Origin: Pseudomonas pharyngis
Lineage (GTDB): Bacteria; Pseudomonadota; Gammaproteobacteria; Pseudomonadales; Pseudomonadaceae
Length of the DNA: 64,000 nt
Direction of reading: 5' to 3'
Assembly (NCBI RefSeq): GCF_021602345.1
Contig: NZ_BQID01000020.1
Location: forward strand, 1 to 64,000
Shown here: in pieces, positions 55,405 to 63,986 of the stretch
How positions within the stretch are numbered: the stretch's first letter is position 1
Layout of the letters: each line of letters starts with the position of its first letter
Notes under the pieces: model-generated
The model's database searches: none
What the model was told of the DNA's origin: nothing
What the model saw: the letters and a program-made list of their open reading frames with translations, nothing else
Translations under genes and position numbers: made by a program

Positions 55405-56993
55405 TTGCGCACCCAGTGCACAAAGCTCGGCACGGTCCAGTTCTTGTGCGGGTTGCTCGGTTGCGCGTTCTGATCGTTGATCACCAGCAGCACCGGCAGG
55501 CCCAGCTCGTGGCTGATTTGCGCCGGGTGTTTGAAGCGGTGGTCGAAGAACTCACGTACGTAGACCAGTGCAATCGCCAGCAGCAGACCGGTGAACAACC
55601 CGAACGGAATGATCAGCATCGGCTTGGGGAACGCCGGTTCGGTCGGTTCGAACGGCGGGCTCAACACCCGGGCGTTGGACAGGTCATCGCTCAGCGAACG
55701 GGTGGTGCTGCTTTCGGCAAAACGCTGGGCGTAGGTCGAGAACGCGGCGTGCAGGGCATCGATCTCGGTATCCATTTGCCGCAGCTTGCTCTGGGTTTGC
55801 TGCAGCTCGTGGATACGGTTCTTGAACTCGGCGATGCGCGCGGTTTTCTGATCGATCACCTGCTGGACCACCGCCAGATCGTTGGTGCGCTCCTGGATGC
55901 GGTTGCTCACCACCTTGAGGAACTGCTGGCGGGTGCGGGCAATCTGCTCGCGGGTCAGCAACATCGGCTCGCTGCCCGGCTGGAACACCGCCAGATCGTT
56001 CATGTAGCGGCTGACCTGGGTGGTCAGTTGCTCGCCCATCTGTTTGATTTCCCGATCCTCGAACGCCACGTTGTCGACGGTGGTGGTGAAGGTGTAGGGG
56101 AAGGTGTAGTCGTTAAGTTTGCTGTTACTGGCGGCGGCCAGCGCGGTCTTCAGGTACTCGAGCCAGCGCTGGCTTTGCAGCAGGCGGTCGCGATACAGGT
56201 TCAGCGCCTGCTCTTCGGTGTTGATCGCGTTGAGGCGGAAGGTGATTTCTTCCTTCGGATCCGACGCGCCGACACTTTCCAGCAACGCCTGGCGATTGCC
56301 TTCCAGTCCATCGAGGCGCACCTGATACAGGTGTTTCTTGGTTTCGTAGAACGATTGCGGCAGGTCGATCGACTGCAGCGCCTGGCGGCTCACCAGATAG
56401 TTTTGCAGCAGGGCAGAGACGAAGGTCGTGCCTTGATGCGGATCGGGGAAGCTGTAGATGATCGAGATCACGTTGGAACCAGGCAGGGTCTCGATTTTCA
56501 GGCTGTCTATCGCATCCTGGGTCAGCGCATCGAGCGCGGTGTCGCGCACCGGATCGGTCTCAAGCCCCAGGGTGTTGCGCACGGGGTTGATCACGTACTG
56601 GCGCAGCGGCGAACTGATGTAGCGCTTGAACGGCTCGCTCACCAATTTGCTGAACATGCCCGGTGAAGGCGTGTATTCGCCCTTGTCGCGCAACTCGCTG
56701 ATGGTCTGACGGATCAGCGCCGGCGAACGCAGGATGTTGCTCTCGGTTTCCATGTCCGCCAGCGACGGCGGGATGAAGGTGGCGTTGTCCACGGTCAGCG
56801 ACGTGGTGGCGTCGCCCTGTGAAAGTTTTTTCGACTGCACGATCACCTGAGCGGTGATATCGAAGGTCTGCTTGAGCAGCAGCGGCAGCACCAGCGCGAT
56901 CACTGCAAAGATCAGGAAGACCCGTTTCACCAGTTGCTTGTTGGCGAAGAAGATCCTGAAGAACTCATGCAGGTAGTTTTCCTTTGGATTCAT
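55401..56993 (-). CDS. Chain-length determinant / GumC-like (Wzz) protein
   Basis: 530 aa. Transmembrane helices at about 23-41 and 465-487 flank a large periplasmic region with coiled coils (about 200-430; 'RIQERTNDLAVVQQVIDQKT', 'HELQQTQSKLRQMDTEIDAL'). The last TM is preceded by Pro-rich 'PPFEPTEPAFPKP', typical of Wzz/PCP2. There is no attached cytoplasmic kinase; the CpsD-like ATPase is separate. It controls polymer length and docks to the Wza channel. Confidence 0.88.
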   Translation of the reverse strand: MNPKENYLHEFFRIFFANKQLVKRVFLIFAVIALVLPLLLKQTFDITAQVIVQSKKLSQGDATTSLTVDNATFIPPSLADMETESNILRSPALIRQTISELRDKGEYTPSPGMFSKLVSEPFKRYISSPLRQYVINPVRNTLGLETDPVRDTALDALTQDAIDSLKIETLPGSNVISIIYSFPDPHQGTTFVSALLQNYLVSRQALQSIDLPQSFYETKKHLYQVRLDGLEGNRQALLESVGASDPKEEITFRLNAINTEEQALNLYRDRLLQSQRWLEYLKTALAAASNSKLNDYTFPYTFTTTVDNVAFEDREIKQMGEQLTTQVSRYMNDLAVFQPGSEPMLLTREQIARTRQQFLKVVSNRIQERTNDLAVVQQVIDQKTARIAEFKNRIHELQQTQSKLRQMDTEIDALHAAFSTYAQRFAESSTTRSLSDDLSNARVLSPPFEPTEPAFPKPMLIIPFGLFTGLLLAIALVYVREFFDHRFKHPAQISHELGLPVLLVINDQNAQPSNPHKNWTVPSFVHWVRN

Positions 56994-57010
56994 GATCGGT
57001 CACCTGAGAG

Positions 57011-58036
57011 TCAGTTGTTGTTGCTGTCTTTGTTGTCGACGCGGTAGCCGAAGCTGAAGCCCACACCCTGGAACAGCACCACGTCGGCCAGTTGCCGGGC
57101 GAGTTCGCCGGCGCTGGCCAGTTTGGTTTTCGGCACGTACAGCATGTCATCCGGTTGCAGGTAGGCGATTTGCGGCGCCTCGCCCGACAACGCTTTCTCG
57201 ACGTCGTACCGCACCGCCTGCACCTGATTGCCGTTGCGCCGCATGATCATCACCGAATCGAGCCGCGCCTTGACGTTGGTGCCGCGCGCCAGGGTCAGTG
57301 CCTCAAGCACCGACACCGGCCGACGGATCGGGTAGGAACCCGGCTGGCCGACTTCACCCAGCACATAGATTTCGTTGCCGGCGGTGGACTTGAGCAGCAC
57401 GTCCACGGTCATGCGGCCCGGCAGTTGCGCGTACTTTTTGTTGAGGAAGGCTTCGAGCTGGTTGACGGTCATGCCTTGCAGCGGCACCGCGCCGATTTCC
57501 GGGAAGCTCGCGTAGCCGTCGGTGCCGACAGTGATCTCGCGGCTCATGCCGGTGGCCGGGTGGTTGAGGGCGCTTTTCAGGTTCTGCTCGTTGGTCAGCG
57601 GGCTGATGATCTGCACCGTCAACTGATTGCGGTTGGGCTGGAACAACTGTTTGCGTTGATAGGCGCGCTGGATTTCCTGGCGCGCTTCTTCGCTGGTCAG
57701 CCCGGCGATTTTCACCGAGGTGTTGGCGCCCGGCAGTTCGATGGTGCCGTCCGGCAGCACCAACTGGTTGCCATTGAGCTGGCTGGCAGCAGTGAAGTTA
57801 AGGCCGATCTGGTCCCCCGACTGCACGCGATAAGCGTCCGAGCCGCTGGTGCTGATGTGGAAGATCACGTCCAGCACATCCTGCGGGCGCAGGGTCTGCT
57901 CGACCTTCGGCATGTCGGTGGCCTGGGCGTTGGCCGGGGTGGCGGTGAGAATATTCACCGGCATGTTCTGGGTTTCGGAGGTGCTCGAGCAGCCTGCAAG
58001 CGGCAGCATCAGCAGCACAAGAATCCTGGCGTTCAT
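57011..58036 (-). CDS. Polysaccharide export outer-membrane lipoprotein (Wza-like)
   Basis: 341 aa. Signal peptide with lipobox LAGC. A Poly_export domain ('RPQDVLDVIFHISTSGSDAY', 'YRVQSGDQIGLNF') and two SLBB domains ('VLPDGTIELPG', 'EIYVLGEVGQPGSYPIRRPV') are visible. It forms the outer-membrane channel for the polymer, together with the Wzz-like protein. The C-terminus contains an amphipathic helix ('ARQLADVVLFQG') that may be the pore-forming segment. Confidence 0.92.
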   Translation of the reverse strand: MNARILVLLMLPLAGCSSTSETQNMPVNILTATPANAQATDMPKVEQTLRPQDVLDVIFHISTSGSDAYRVQSGDQIGLNFTAASQLNGNQLVLPDGTIELPGANTSVKIAGLTSEEARQEIQRAYQRKQLFQPNRNQLTVQIISPLTNEQNLKSALNHPATGMSREITVGTDGYASFPEIGAVPLQGMTVNQLEAFLNKKYAQLPGRMTVDVLLKSTAGNEIYVLGEVGQPGSYPIRRPVSVLEALTLARGTNVKARLDSVMIMRRNGNQVQAVRYDVEKALSGEAPQIAYLQPDDMLYVPKTKLASAGELARQLADVVLFQGVGFSFGYRVDNKDSNNN

Positions 58037-58057
58037 GGCGTCATCCTTTGCGGTTGC

Positions 58058-58705
58058 TTACAGGTTTTTGTAGAGCCATTTAGGCATGTAGTACTTGCGT
58101 CGGTTGAACACGCTGCCGACCACTTTCGCCCCGGCCTGGGTCAAGCGCTGGACCGCCGCCTGGGCAACTTCCCAGCGAGTGTCTTCGGCGCGTACCACGA
58201 ACACCACGCCGTCGACCTGGGTGCTGATGACCAGCGTGTCGGCCGCCGAATACACCGCGTCGCCGTCGATCACCACAAAGCGGTACTGGCTGCCCAGTTG
58301 ATCGAGCAACGGGCTCAGACGCTCAGCGGTCAGGTGTTCCAGGGTGCGGATCGGCCGGCCGTTGGGCAGCACGTGGAATGGCAGGCTCGACACCTGCACC
58401 ACGCAGTCTTGCAACAGCGGCGGGTTGTCCGGGTTGAACAACAGGTCGCGCAGGCCGCGCTCCTTGCTCAGGTTCAGTTGCTGGGTCAGGTTGCTCGCCG
58501 ACTGGCTGGCGTCGACGTACAGCACCTGGCCGCTGCTCATCTGCGCCAGTTGACTGGCCATGGCCAGGGCGCTGGTGGTGGTGCCGGCGCCGGGATTGGC
58601 GGCGGTCAGGAACAGGATCCGCAGATCCAGGTCCAGCACGGTCGAGGTCAGGTTCGACTCGCTGGGGCTGGCGATGCTCAGGCTTTTGTTGGTTGAACCG
58701 TCCAT
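58058..58705 (-). CDS. CpsD/Wzc-kinase-like ATPase, Walker A lysine missing
   Basis: 215 aa. It resembles the separate tyrosine-kinase/ParA-like domain of exopolysaccharide loci: 'ILFLTAANPGAGTTTSALAM' (P-loop region), 'VLYVDASQSASNLTQQL' (Walker A' with D), 'FVVIDGDAVYSAADTLVIS' (Walker B) and 'GAKVVGSVFNRRKYYM'. The P-loop reads NPGAGTTTS where active BY-kinases have GxGKTTT, so the invariant Lys is Thr. A short Tyr cluster (KYYMPKWLY) ends the protein. It may be a regulatory pseudo-kinase. Confidence 0.78.
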   Translation of the reverse strand: MDGSTNKSLSIASPSESNLTSTVLDLDLRILFLTAANPGAGTTTSALAMASQLAQMSSGQVLYVDASQSASNLTQQLNLSKERGLRDLLFNPDNPPLLQDCVVQVSSLPFHVLPNGRPIRTLEHLTAERLSPLLDQLGSQYRFVVIDGDAVYSAADTLVISTQVDGVVFVVRAEDTRWEVAQAAVQRLTQAGAKVVGSVFNRRKYYMPKWLYKNL

Positions 58706-59451
58706 TAGCTTGCTCCGTGGCCGCTGAATACTTTGAAGGGGGTTTTCAACAGAATCTTCAGATCAAGCAGTAGGCTCTGCTCGGCGATATAGCTGAGGTC
58801 CAACTCAACGCGCTGGTCGAAGTCGATATTGCTGCGTCCGGAGATCTGCCACAGGCCGGTCATGCCGGGGTAGATCGCCAGACGGGCGAGGTGACTGTCC
58901 TTGTAGCGGTAGGTGTTGAACGAGGTCGGGCGAGGGCCGACCAGGCGCATGTCGCCGGTCACTACGTTGATCAGGTTGGGCAGCTCGTCGAGGCTGGTGC
59001 GCCGTAGGAAGCCGCCGATCCCGGTGATGCGCGGGTCCTGGTCGATCTTGAAGTCGATGGCATCGGCACCGTGCTTGTTCAGGTGGCGCAGCGACTCTTT
59101 GAGCTCTTCGGCGTTGGCGACCATGGTCCGGAACTTGTACATGCCGAACTTGCGGCCGCGATAGCCGGTGCGTTTCTGCACGAACATTACCGGGCCTTTG
59201 CTGGTGAACTTGATGGCCAGCGCCAGACCGATCAGCAGCGGCGAAATCATCAGCAGAATCATCAGGGCGCCGAGACAGGCCACCACCCGATTGGTGCGCG
59301 ACAGTTGCCACGGCCGGCCACCTTCACGACCGGTCATCCAGCCCTGGCCCTGGCGGTGGATCGCCGCGTCGAGGCGCATTCGCTGTTCCGGATCCATGCG
59401 TTTGTCACGCACCAGTTGTTGGATCGGTATACCTTTCTCAAGTCCAGTCAT
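58705..59451 (-). CDS. Initiating sugar-phosphate transferase (WcaJ/PglC type)
   Basis: 248 aa. It has one hydrophobic segment (about 58-82), then the bacterial-sugar-transferase core 'FVQKRTGYRGRKFGMYKFRT', 'GGFLRRTSLDELPNLINVV', 'DMRLVGPRPTSFNTYRY' and 'GMTGLWQISGRSNIDF'. It transfers the first sugar phosphate from a UDP-sugar to undecaprenyl phosphate. The short N-terminal domain, without the five-helix WbaP region, matches the small-enzyme subgroup. Confidence 0.93.
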   Translation of the reverse strand: MTGLEKGIPIQQLVRDKRMDPEQRMRLDAAIHRQGQGWMTGREGGRPWQLSRTNRVVACLGALMILLMISPLLIGLALAIKFTSKGPVMFVQKRTGYRGRKFGMYKFRTMVANAEELKESLRHLNKHGADAIDFKIDQDPRITGIGGFLRRTSLDELPNLINVVTGDMRLVGPRPTSFNTYRYKDSHLARLAIYPGMTGLWQISGRSNIDFDQRVELDLSYIAEQSLLLDLKILLKTPFKVFSGHGAS

Positions 59452-59469
59452 GGAGTCCTCCGCTGATGT

Positions 59470-60507
59470 TCAGCCGCGAACGGCGCGTGGGCGATAGGCA
59501 GTGGGGTAGTAATCGCGGAACCAGGCGACAAACCGCCCCAGTCCCTCATCCAGCTCTATCCGGGGCTGAAACCCGGTGGCCTGGGCCAGGTCGCTGGCCT
59601 CGGCGCAGGTATTGAGTACGTCGCCCGGCTGCAGCGGCAGCAGCTCGACCACGGCTTTCTGGCCGAGGTGTTTTTCCAGCAGGGCGAGATAGTTTTTCAG
59701 CGCCACCGGGTGCTGGCCGCCGATGTTGAACAAGCGCCACGGGGCCATGCTGCTGGCCGGGTCGGGTTGTTCGCGGTCCCACTCGGGATTGGCCCGGGGC
59801 GCCCGCTCGATCAGGCGTGCGATGCTTTCGATGATGTCGTCGATGTAGGTGAAATCGCGCTGATGCTCGCCGTAGTTGAACAGCTTCAGTGGCGAGCCTT
59901 CGCTGATGGCCTTGGCGAACTGGATCGGCGACATGTCCGGCCGGCCCCACGGCCCGTACACCGTGAAAAAACGCAAGCCGGTGCAAGGGATGCCGAACAG
60001 ATGGCTGTAGCTGTGGGCCATCAATTCATTGGCTTTCTTGGTCGCGGCGTACAGCGACAGCGGGTGATTGACGCCGTCCTGCACCGAATACGGTGTGCGC
60101 TGGTTGGCGCCGTACACCGAACTGGACGAGGCGTAGATAAGGTGCTCGACCGGGTGCTGGCGGCAGCATTCCAGGATGTTGAGGAAACCATCGAGGTTGC
60201 TGTGCAGATAGGCCCGTGGATTTTCCAGCGAATAGCGCACCCCGGCCTGCGCCGCAAGGTGCACCACCACTTGTGGTCGTTCACTGCTGAACAGTGCTTG
60301 CAGCGCCGACGCGTCGGCCAGATCAATCGTGGCAAGCTGGAAATCTCCAATCTGCTTGCGCACCCAGTCCACCCGATCGTGCTTGAGCTGCGGATCGTAG
60401 TAGCCGTTGAAATTGTCCAGGCCGATCACCTGATGCCCGTCGCGCACCAGCCGCAGCACGCAATGAGCACCAATGAACCCGGCCGCACCGGTGACGAGGA
60501 TTTTCAT
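59470..60507 (-). CDS. UDP-glucuronate 4-epimerase-like NAD-dependent epimerase
   Basis: 345 aa. It is an extended SDR with 'ILVTGAAGFIGAHCVLRLV' (NAD-binding), 'YASSSSVYGANQRTPYS', catalytic YxxxK as 'YAATKKANELM', and 'YGPWGRPDMSPIQFAKAI'. The pattern N-G-Y-Y-D-P at the N-terminus and 'GRPDM' are typical of UDP-glucuronate epimerases. It would make UDP-galacturonate from the product of the neighbouring dehydrogenase. This suggests uronic acid in the polymer. Stop and start of the dehydrogenase gene overlap by 4 bp. Confidence 0.9.
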   Translation of the reverse strand: MKILVTGAAGFIGAHCVLRLVRDGHQVIGLDNFNGYYDPQLKHDRVDWVRKQIGDFQLATIDLADASALQALFSSERPQVVVHLAAQAGVRYSLENPRAYLHSNLDGFLNILECCRQHPVEHLIYASSSSVYGANQRTPYSVQDGVNHPLSLYAATKKANELMAHSYSHLFGIPCTGLRFFTVYGPWGRPDMSPIQFAKAISEGSPLKLFNYGEHQRDFTYIDDIIESIARLIERAPRANPEWDREQPDPASSMAPWRLFNIGGQHPVALKNYLALLEKHLGQKAVVELLPLQPGDVLNTCAEASDLAQATGFQPRIELDEGLGRFVAWFRDYYPTAYRPRAVRG

Positions 60508-61856
60508 GGCCGCAACCCGTCAGGCGCGATATGGCGCAGGCCGATGCCGCTATAGTGCAGGCCGGCGGCTGCGACTTGTTCCGGGTTGTAGAGGTTGCGT
60601 CCGTCGATGATGACTTTCGAGCGCAGCTTGCTGGCCAGCAGCTCGAAATCCACGACGCGGAAATTCTTCCACTCGGTGCAGATCACCAACGCGTCGGCGT
60701 CTTCCAGGGTGTCGTCGCGGGTGGCGCACAGGTGCAGGTCATTACGGTAACCGTAAAGGCGCCGGCACTCGGACATCGCTTCCGGATCGTAGGCCTGCAC
60801 GCTGGCGCCTTCGGCCCACAGCGCCTCCATCAGGTAACGACTCGGGGCTTCGCGCATGTCATCGGTGTTCGGCTTGAACGCCAGGCCCCAGATCGCGATG
60901 GACTTGCCGGCCAGGCCTTGAGGGAATTGCGCCCTGAGTTTGCTGAACAGAATGTGCCGTTGCGCGTCATTGACGTCGGTGACGCTGCGCAGCAGTTTCA
61001 ATGGCATGCCGTTGTGTTCGGCGGTGTGCAGCAGGGCGCGCAGGTCCTTGGGAAAGCACGAGCCACCGAAGCCGCAGCCCGGGTAGATGAAGTGATAGCC
61101 GATGCGCGGGTCGGAGCCGATGCCCTTGCGCACCGCTTCGATGTCGGCGCCGAGCAGTTCGGTGAGGTTGGCCAGCTCGTTCATGAAGCTGATGCGGGTG
61201 GCGAGCATCGCGTTGGCCGCGTACTTGGTCAGCTCGGCGCTGCGGTTGTCCATGAACATCAGTTTTTCGTGGTTGCGGCAGAACGGCGCGTACAGCTCGC
61301 TCATCTGCTCGCGGGCCTGTTCGTCGCGGGTGCCGACGATGATCCGGTCCGGCCGCATGCAGTCGGCGAGGGCGCTGCCTTCCTTGAGAAATTCCGGGTT
61401 GGACACCACTCGCACCGCCAGACCATTTTTGCCGCGCCGCTGCAGTTCTTCTTCAGCGGTGTGCAGCACCTGATCGGCCGTGCCGACCGGCACCGTGGAT
61501 TTGATGATCAACGTGCGATCGTCTTCCATGAAGCTTGCGATCTGCCGCGCCACGTTGAGCACATGGCTGAGGTCGGCGGAGCCGTCTTCATCGGCCGGCG
61601 TACCCACGGCGATGAAGATCAATGCGGCATGTTCCACTGCATCGCTGGCTTGGGTGCTGAATAACAAACGCCCGGCCTTGATGTTTTCTTCCAAAGTTGC
61701 CGAAAGACCCGGTTCGCTAATAGGCGGTACCGCCTGTTGCAGTTGTTTAATCTTGTTCGGGTCAATATCGACGCACAATACGCGATGTCCGACATCGGCA
61801 AGTGCGGCTGCTTGTATCAGGCCAACATAGCCCGTACCAAATACGCTCACGTCCAT
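60504..61856 (-). CDS. ugd: UDP-glucose 6-dehydrogenase
   Basis: 450 aa from ATG 61856, chosen because the Rossmann motif (MDVSVFGTGYVGLIQAAALA) starts there; the longer frame to 62000 adds low-quality residues. The catalytic Cys is in 'YPGCGFGGSCFPKDLRALL', and 'KSTVPVGTAD' and 'IAIWGLAFKPNTDDMREAPS' are conserved. It oxidises UDP-glucose to UDP-glucuronate with two NAD+. It is the first gene of the 18.8-kb exopolysaccharide operon. Confidence 0.95.
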   Translation of the reverse strand: MDVSVFGTGYVGLIQAAALADVGHRVLCVDIDPNKIKQLQQAVPPISEPGLSATLEENIKAGRLLFSTQASDAVEHAALIFIAVGTPADEDGSADLSHVLNVARQIASFMEDDRTLIIKSTVPVGTADQVLHTAEEELQRRGKNGLAVRVVSNPEFLKEGSALADCMRPDRIIVGTRDEQAREQMSELYAPFCRNHEKLMFMDNRSAELTKYAANAMLATRISFMNELANLTELLGADIEAVRKGIGSDPRIGYHFIYPGCGFGGSCFPKDLRALLHTAEHNGMPLKLLRSVTDVNDAQRHILFSKLRAQFPQGLAGKSIAIWGLAFKPNTDDMREAPSRYLMEALWAEGASVQAYDPEAMSECRRLYGYRNDLHLCATRDDTLEDADALVICTEWKNFRVVDFELLASKLRSKVIIDGRNLYNPEQVAAAGLHYSGIGLRHIAPDGLRP

Positions 61857-61937
61857 ATTGGCGTGCCTCGTAAGACGGTGATGGAAGATTGAAAATGGAA
61901 CTGTCAAAAGGGGTATAGCGCAGCGTGGGAAAAGCGT

Positions 61938-61951
61938 GTCAGCAAAATGAC
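61938..61951. promoter_or_regulatory. FleQ-like box upstream of the exopolysaccharide operon
   Basis: GTCAGCAAAATGAC matches the 14-bp FleQ consensus I recall (GTCA-NTAAAT-TGAC type) in both half-sites and four of six central bases. It lies about 80 bp before ugd. FleQ controls exopolysaccharide genes in response to c-di-GMP in Pseudomonas. Looser copies (GTCA-N5-TGAC) occur near 62180. Confidence 0.45.
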
Positions 61952-61970
61952 ATGTTGCAAGGGTATAACA

Positions 61971-61986
61971 CCCCCATTTTTGGGGG
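61971..61986. promoter_or_regulatory. CCCCC-ATTTTT-GGGGG inverted repeat upstream of ugd
   Basis: It has the same CCCC-N6-GGGG architecture as the candidate MnxR sites, 115 bp before the ugd start. No sigma54-type promoter was found beside it, so it may instead be a hairpin. The rest of 61987-62238 is AT-rich with T-runs, consistent with a divergent promoter region. Confidence 0.35.
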
Positions 61987-62238
61987 CGAAAGGCCATCAA
62001 GTGCTTGCTGTAGCTGGATTTGTCCCGTTCTTGACGTGTTCGAAGAAAACGATAAACGGTCGTAGGCCACGTATTTCAAGGGTTTTAACGACTTGGGTGT
62101 GTCAGATTTGAGTCAACGTTTTTTTGACGCTTTTTGATTATGTCCGACATTTCTTGCGCTTTAATGGCCCGGTGCTAGTGTCAGATTTTGACCGACAAAC
62201 CCTTGACAACCTCTCGTCGGACGCACTCCGGAATTGCC

Positions 62239-63936
62239 ATGTTTCGATATCTGAAAGAACTGCTTTTAATTATTTATCTATTGCTTTATTCCGAATATTA
62301 CCTTGACCGTTTAAATGCGATGGGTATCGGTCTGGCAGTACTTCTTTTTGGCGCGATGTTTTTGACGCTGACTTTCGCATTAATACTGACAGCCTATATA
62401 CGTCAGACTTTCATTCGGCATTTGTTCGCATTAACCCTGTTTGTTTCGGCGGTGTTCTTCGACGTTTACACGAGGGTCACCGCCGATTACCTGACCTATA
62501 GCAGTTTTGTCTCATTGGTGTACTCCGGCGGCTTCATCCAGGAAGCGGCGTATCAGTACCGGGGGGCGATCATCCACGGTCTGCTCAACGGGTTGCTGCT
62601 GTTGTTCGGGATCGGTCTCAAGCCCCGGCACACGATCCCGGTGCCCAACGCCTTGCGGATCGCTGCGCCGTTGTGCGGTGTGTTGCTGCTCAGCGCCGTA
62701 CTGTTCGTGCGCGCCGGGGAGGGCGCGCGCGGGTTGCCGATCATGTACACGCCGCTGGCCTATCTGAACCTGTTCGGCTACGAAGCGCTGCACAACACCG
62801 TCGGTCCGCGTGAGCCGGTGACCCTGGCGCGCAATGGCCCGGCGGTCGGCCACGATATCGTGCTGATCATCGACGAGAGCATTTCCGGCAATTACCTGGA
62901 TATCAACGCGCCGTTCGGCGTGCACAGCAACCTCAAGCAGGCCCGTCCCGGCGTCGAGATCTTCAATTACGGCTACGCGGCGTCCATCGCCAATTGCAGC
63001 GCCGACACCAACATCACCCTGCGCTACGGTGGCACCCGCGCCGACTACATGCGGATCAACAGCACGCTGCCGTCGATCTGGCAGTACGCGAAAAAGGCCG
63101 GCCTGCGCACGGTCTACATCGACGCTCAGCGCACCGGCGGCAACCTGCAGAACCTGATGAACGATGCCGAGAAAAAGGACATCGACGAATTCGTGCAATT
63201 CGACCAGACCAGCGTGCGCGACCGCGACATGGCTGCCGCCGCCAAGCTGATCGAACTGCTCAACGACGGTAAACCGCAGCTGGTGCTGATCAACAAGGTC
63301 GGCGCGCATTTTCCGGTACACGACAAATACCCGGACGCCTTCATGGCCTACCGCCCGACCTTGCCCCGCGGGCACTTCACGGAAGTCGCCGACACCGGTG
63401 AACGCACCGGCTTCAACGGCCAGCCGGATGACTGGGTGCTGTATCGCAATGCCTACAAAAACACGGTGCTGTGGAATGTCGGCGAGTTCTTTTCGCGGGT
63501 GTTTGCCCAGGCCAATCTGAACAACGCGCTGCTGATCTACACCTCCGACCACGGGCAGGATTTGCACGAACGCGGCAATCCCGGGCTCAACACTCACTGC
63601 GGCGGCGACCCGGTGGAGGAAGAAGGGCTGGTGCCGCTGGTAGTGATTCAGGGCGATCAATTGCAGACACTCGACTGGTCGGCGCAACTGGCGGCGAACA
63701 AGGATCGCTCCAGTCACTACAACATCTTCCCGACCCTGTTGCAGTTGATGGGCTACGACCTGCCGGGAATCGAAGCGGTGTACGGCAAACCGTTGAGCGT
63801 GGCGACGGCGGACGAATTCACCTTCAACTACCGCTTCAACGCGCGGCTGGGGGCCAAACCCGAGTGGAAACACATCGATCTGAACAGCATCGTGACGCCG
63901 GGTGAAGCGCCGACGAGTGTGGCGGTGGGTCAGTAA
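62239..63936 (+). CDS. Membrane sulfatase / phosphoethanolamine-transferase-like protein
   Basis: 565 aa from ATG 62239; an earlier in-frame start at 62188 is possible but lacks a ribosome site and precedes a good membrane start (MFRYLKELLLIIYLLLY). Four to five N-terminal helices (to about residue 190) are followed by an alkaline-phosphatase-fold domain: 'DIVLIIDESISGNYLDI' (metal Asp/nucleophile region), 'YASIANCSADTNI'-like segment, 'LVLINKVGAHFPVHDKYP' and 'LIYTSDHGQDLHERG' with 'NTHCGG'. It resembles EptA/OpgE-type transferases that decorate lipid A or glycans with phosphoethanolamine. It is divergent from the exopolysaccharide operon, and the substrate may be its polymer. Confidence 0.82.
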   Translation: MFRYLKELLLIIYLLLYSEYYLDRLNAMGIGLAVLLFGAMFLTLTFALILTAYIRQTFIRHLFALTLFVSAVFFDVYTRVTADYLTYSSFVSLVYSGGFIQEAAYQYRGAIIHGLLNGLLLLFGIGLKPRHTIPVPNALRIAAPLCGVLLLSAVLFVRAGEGARGLPIMYTPLAYLNLFGYEALHNTVGPREPVTLARNGPAVGHDIVLIIDESISGNYLDINAPFGVHSNLKQARPGVEIFNYGYAASIANCSADTNITLRYGGTRADYMRINSTLPSIWQYAKKAGLRTVYIDAQRTGGNLQNLMNDAEKKDIDEFVQFDQTSVRDRDMAAAAKLIELLNDGKPQLVLINKVGAHFPVHDKYPDAFMAYRPTLPRGHFTEVADTGERTGFNGQPDDWVLYRNAYKNTVLWNVGEFFSRVFAQANLNNALLIYTSDHGQDLHERGNPGLNTHCGGDPVEEEGLVPLVVIQGDQLQTLDWSAQLAANKDRSSHYNIFPTLLQLMGYDLPGIEAVYGKPLSVATADEFTFNYRFNARLGAKPEWKHIDLNSIVTPGEAPTSVAVGQ

Positions 63937-63986
63937 CGCGTCGGTATCCGCTATCCTTGGCCGACACGGATCGATCGGATGGCGGC

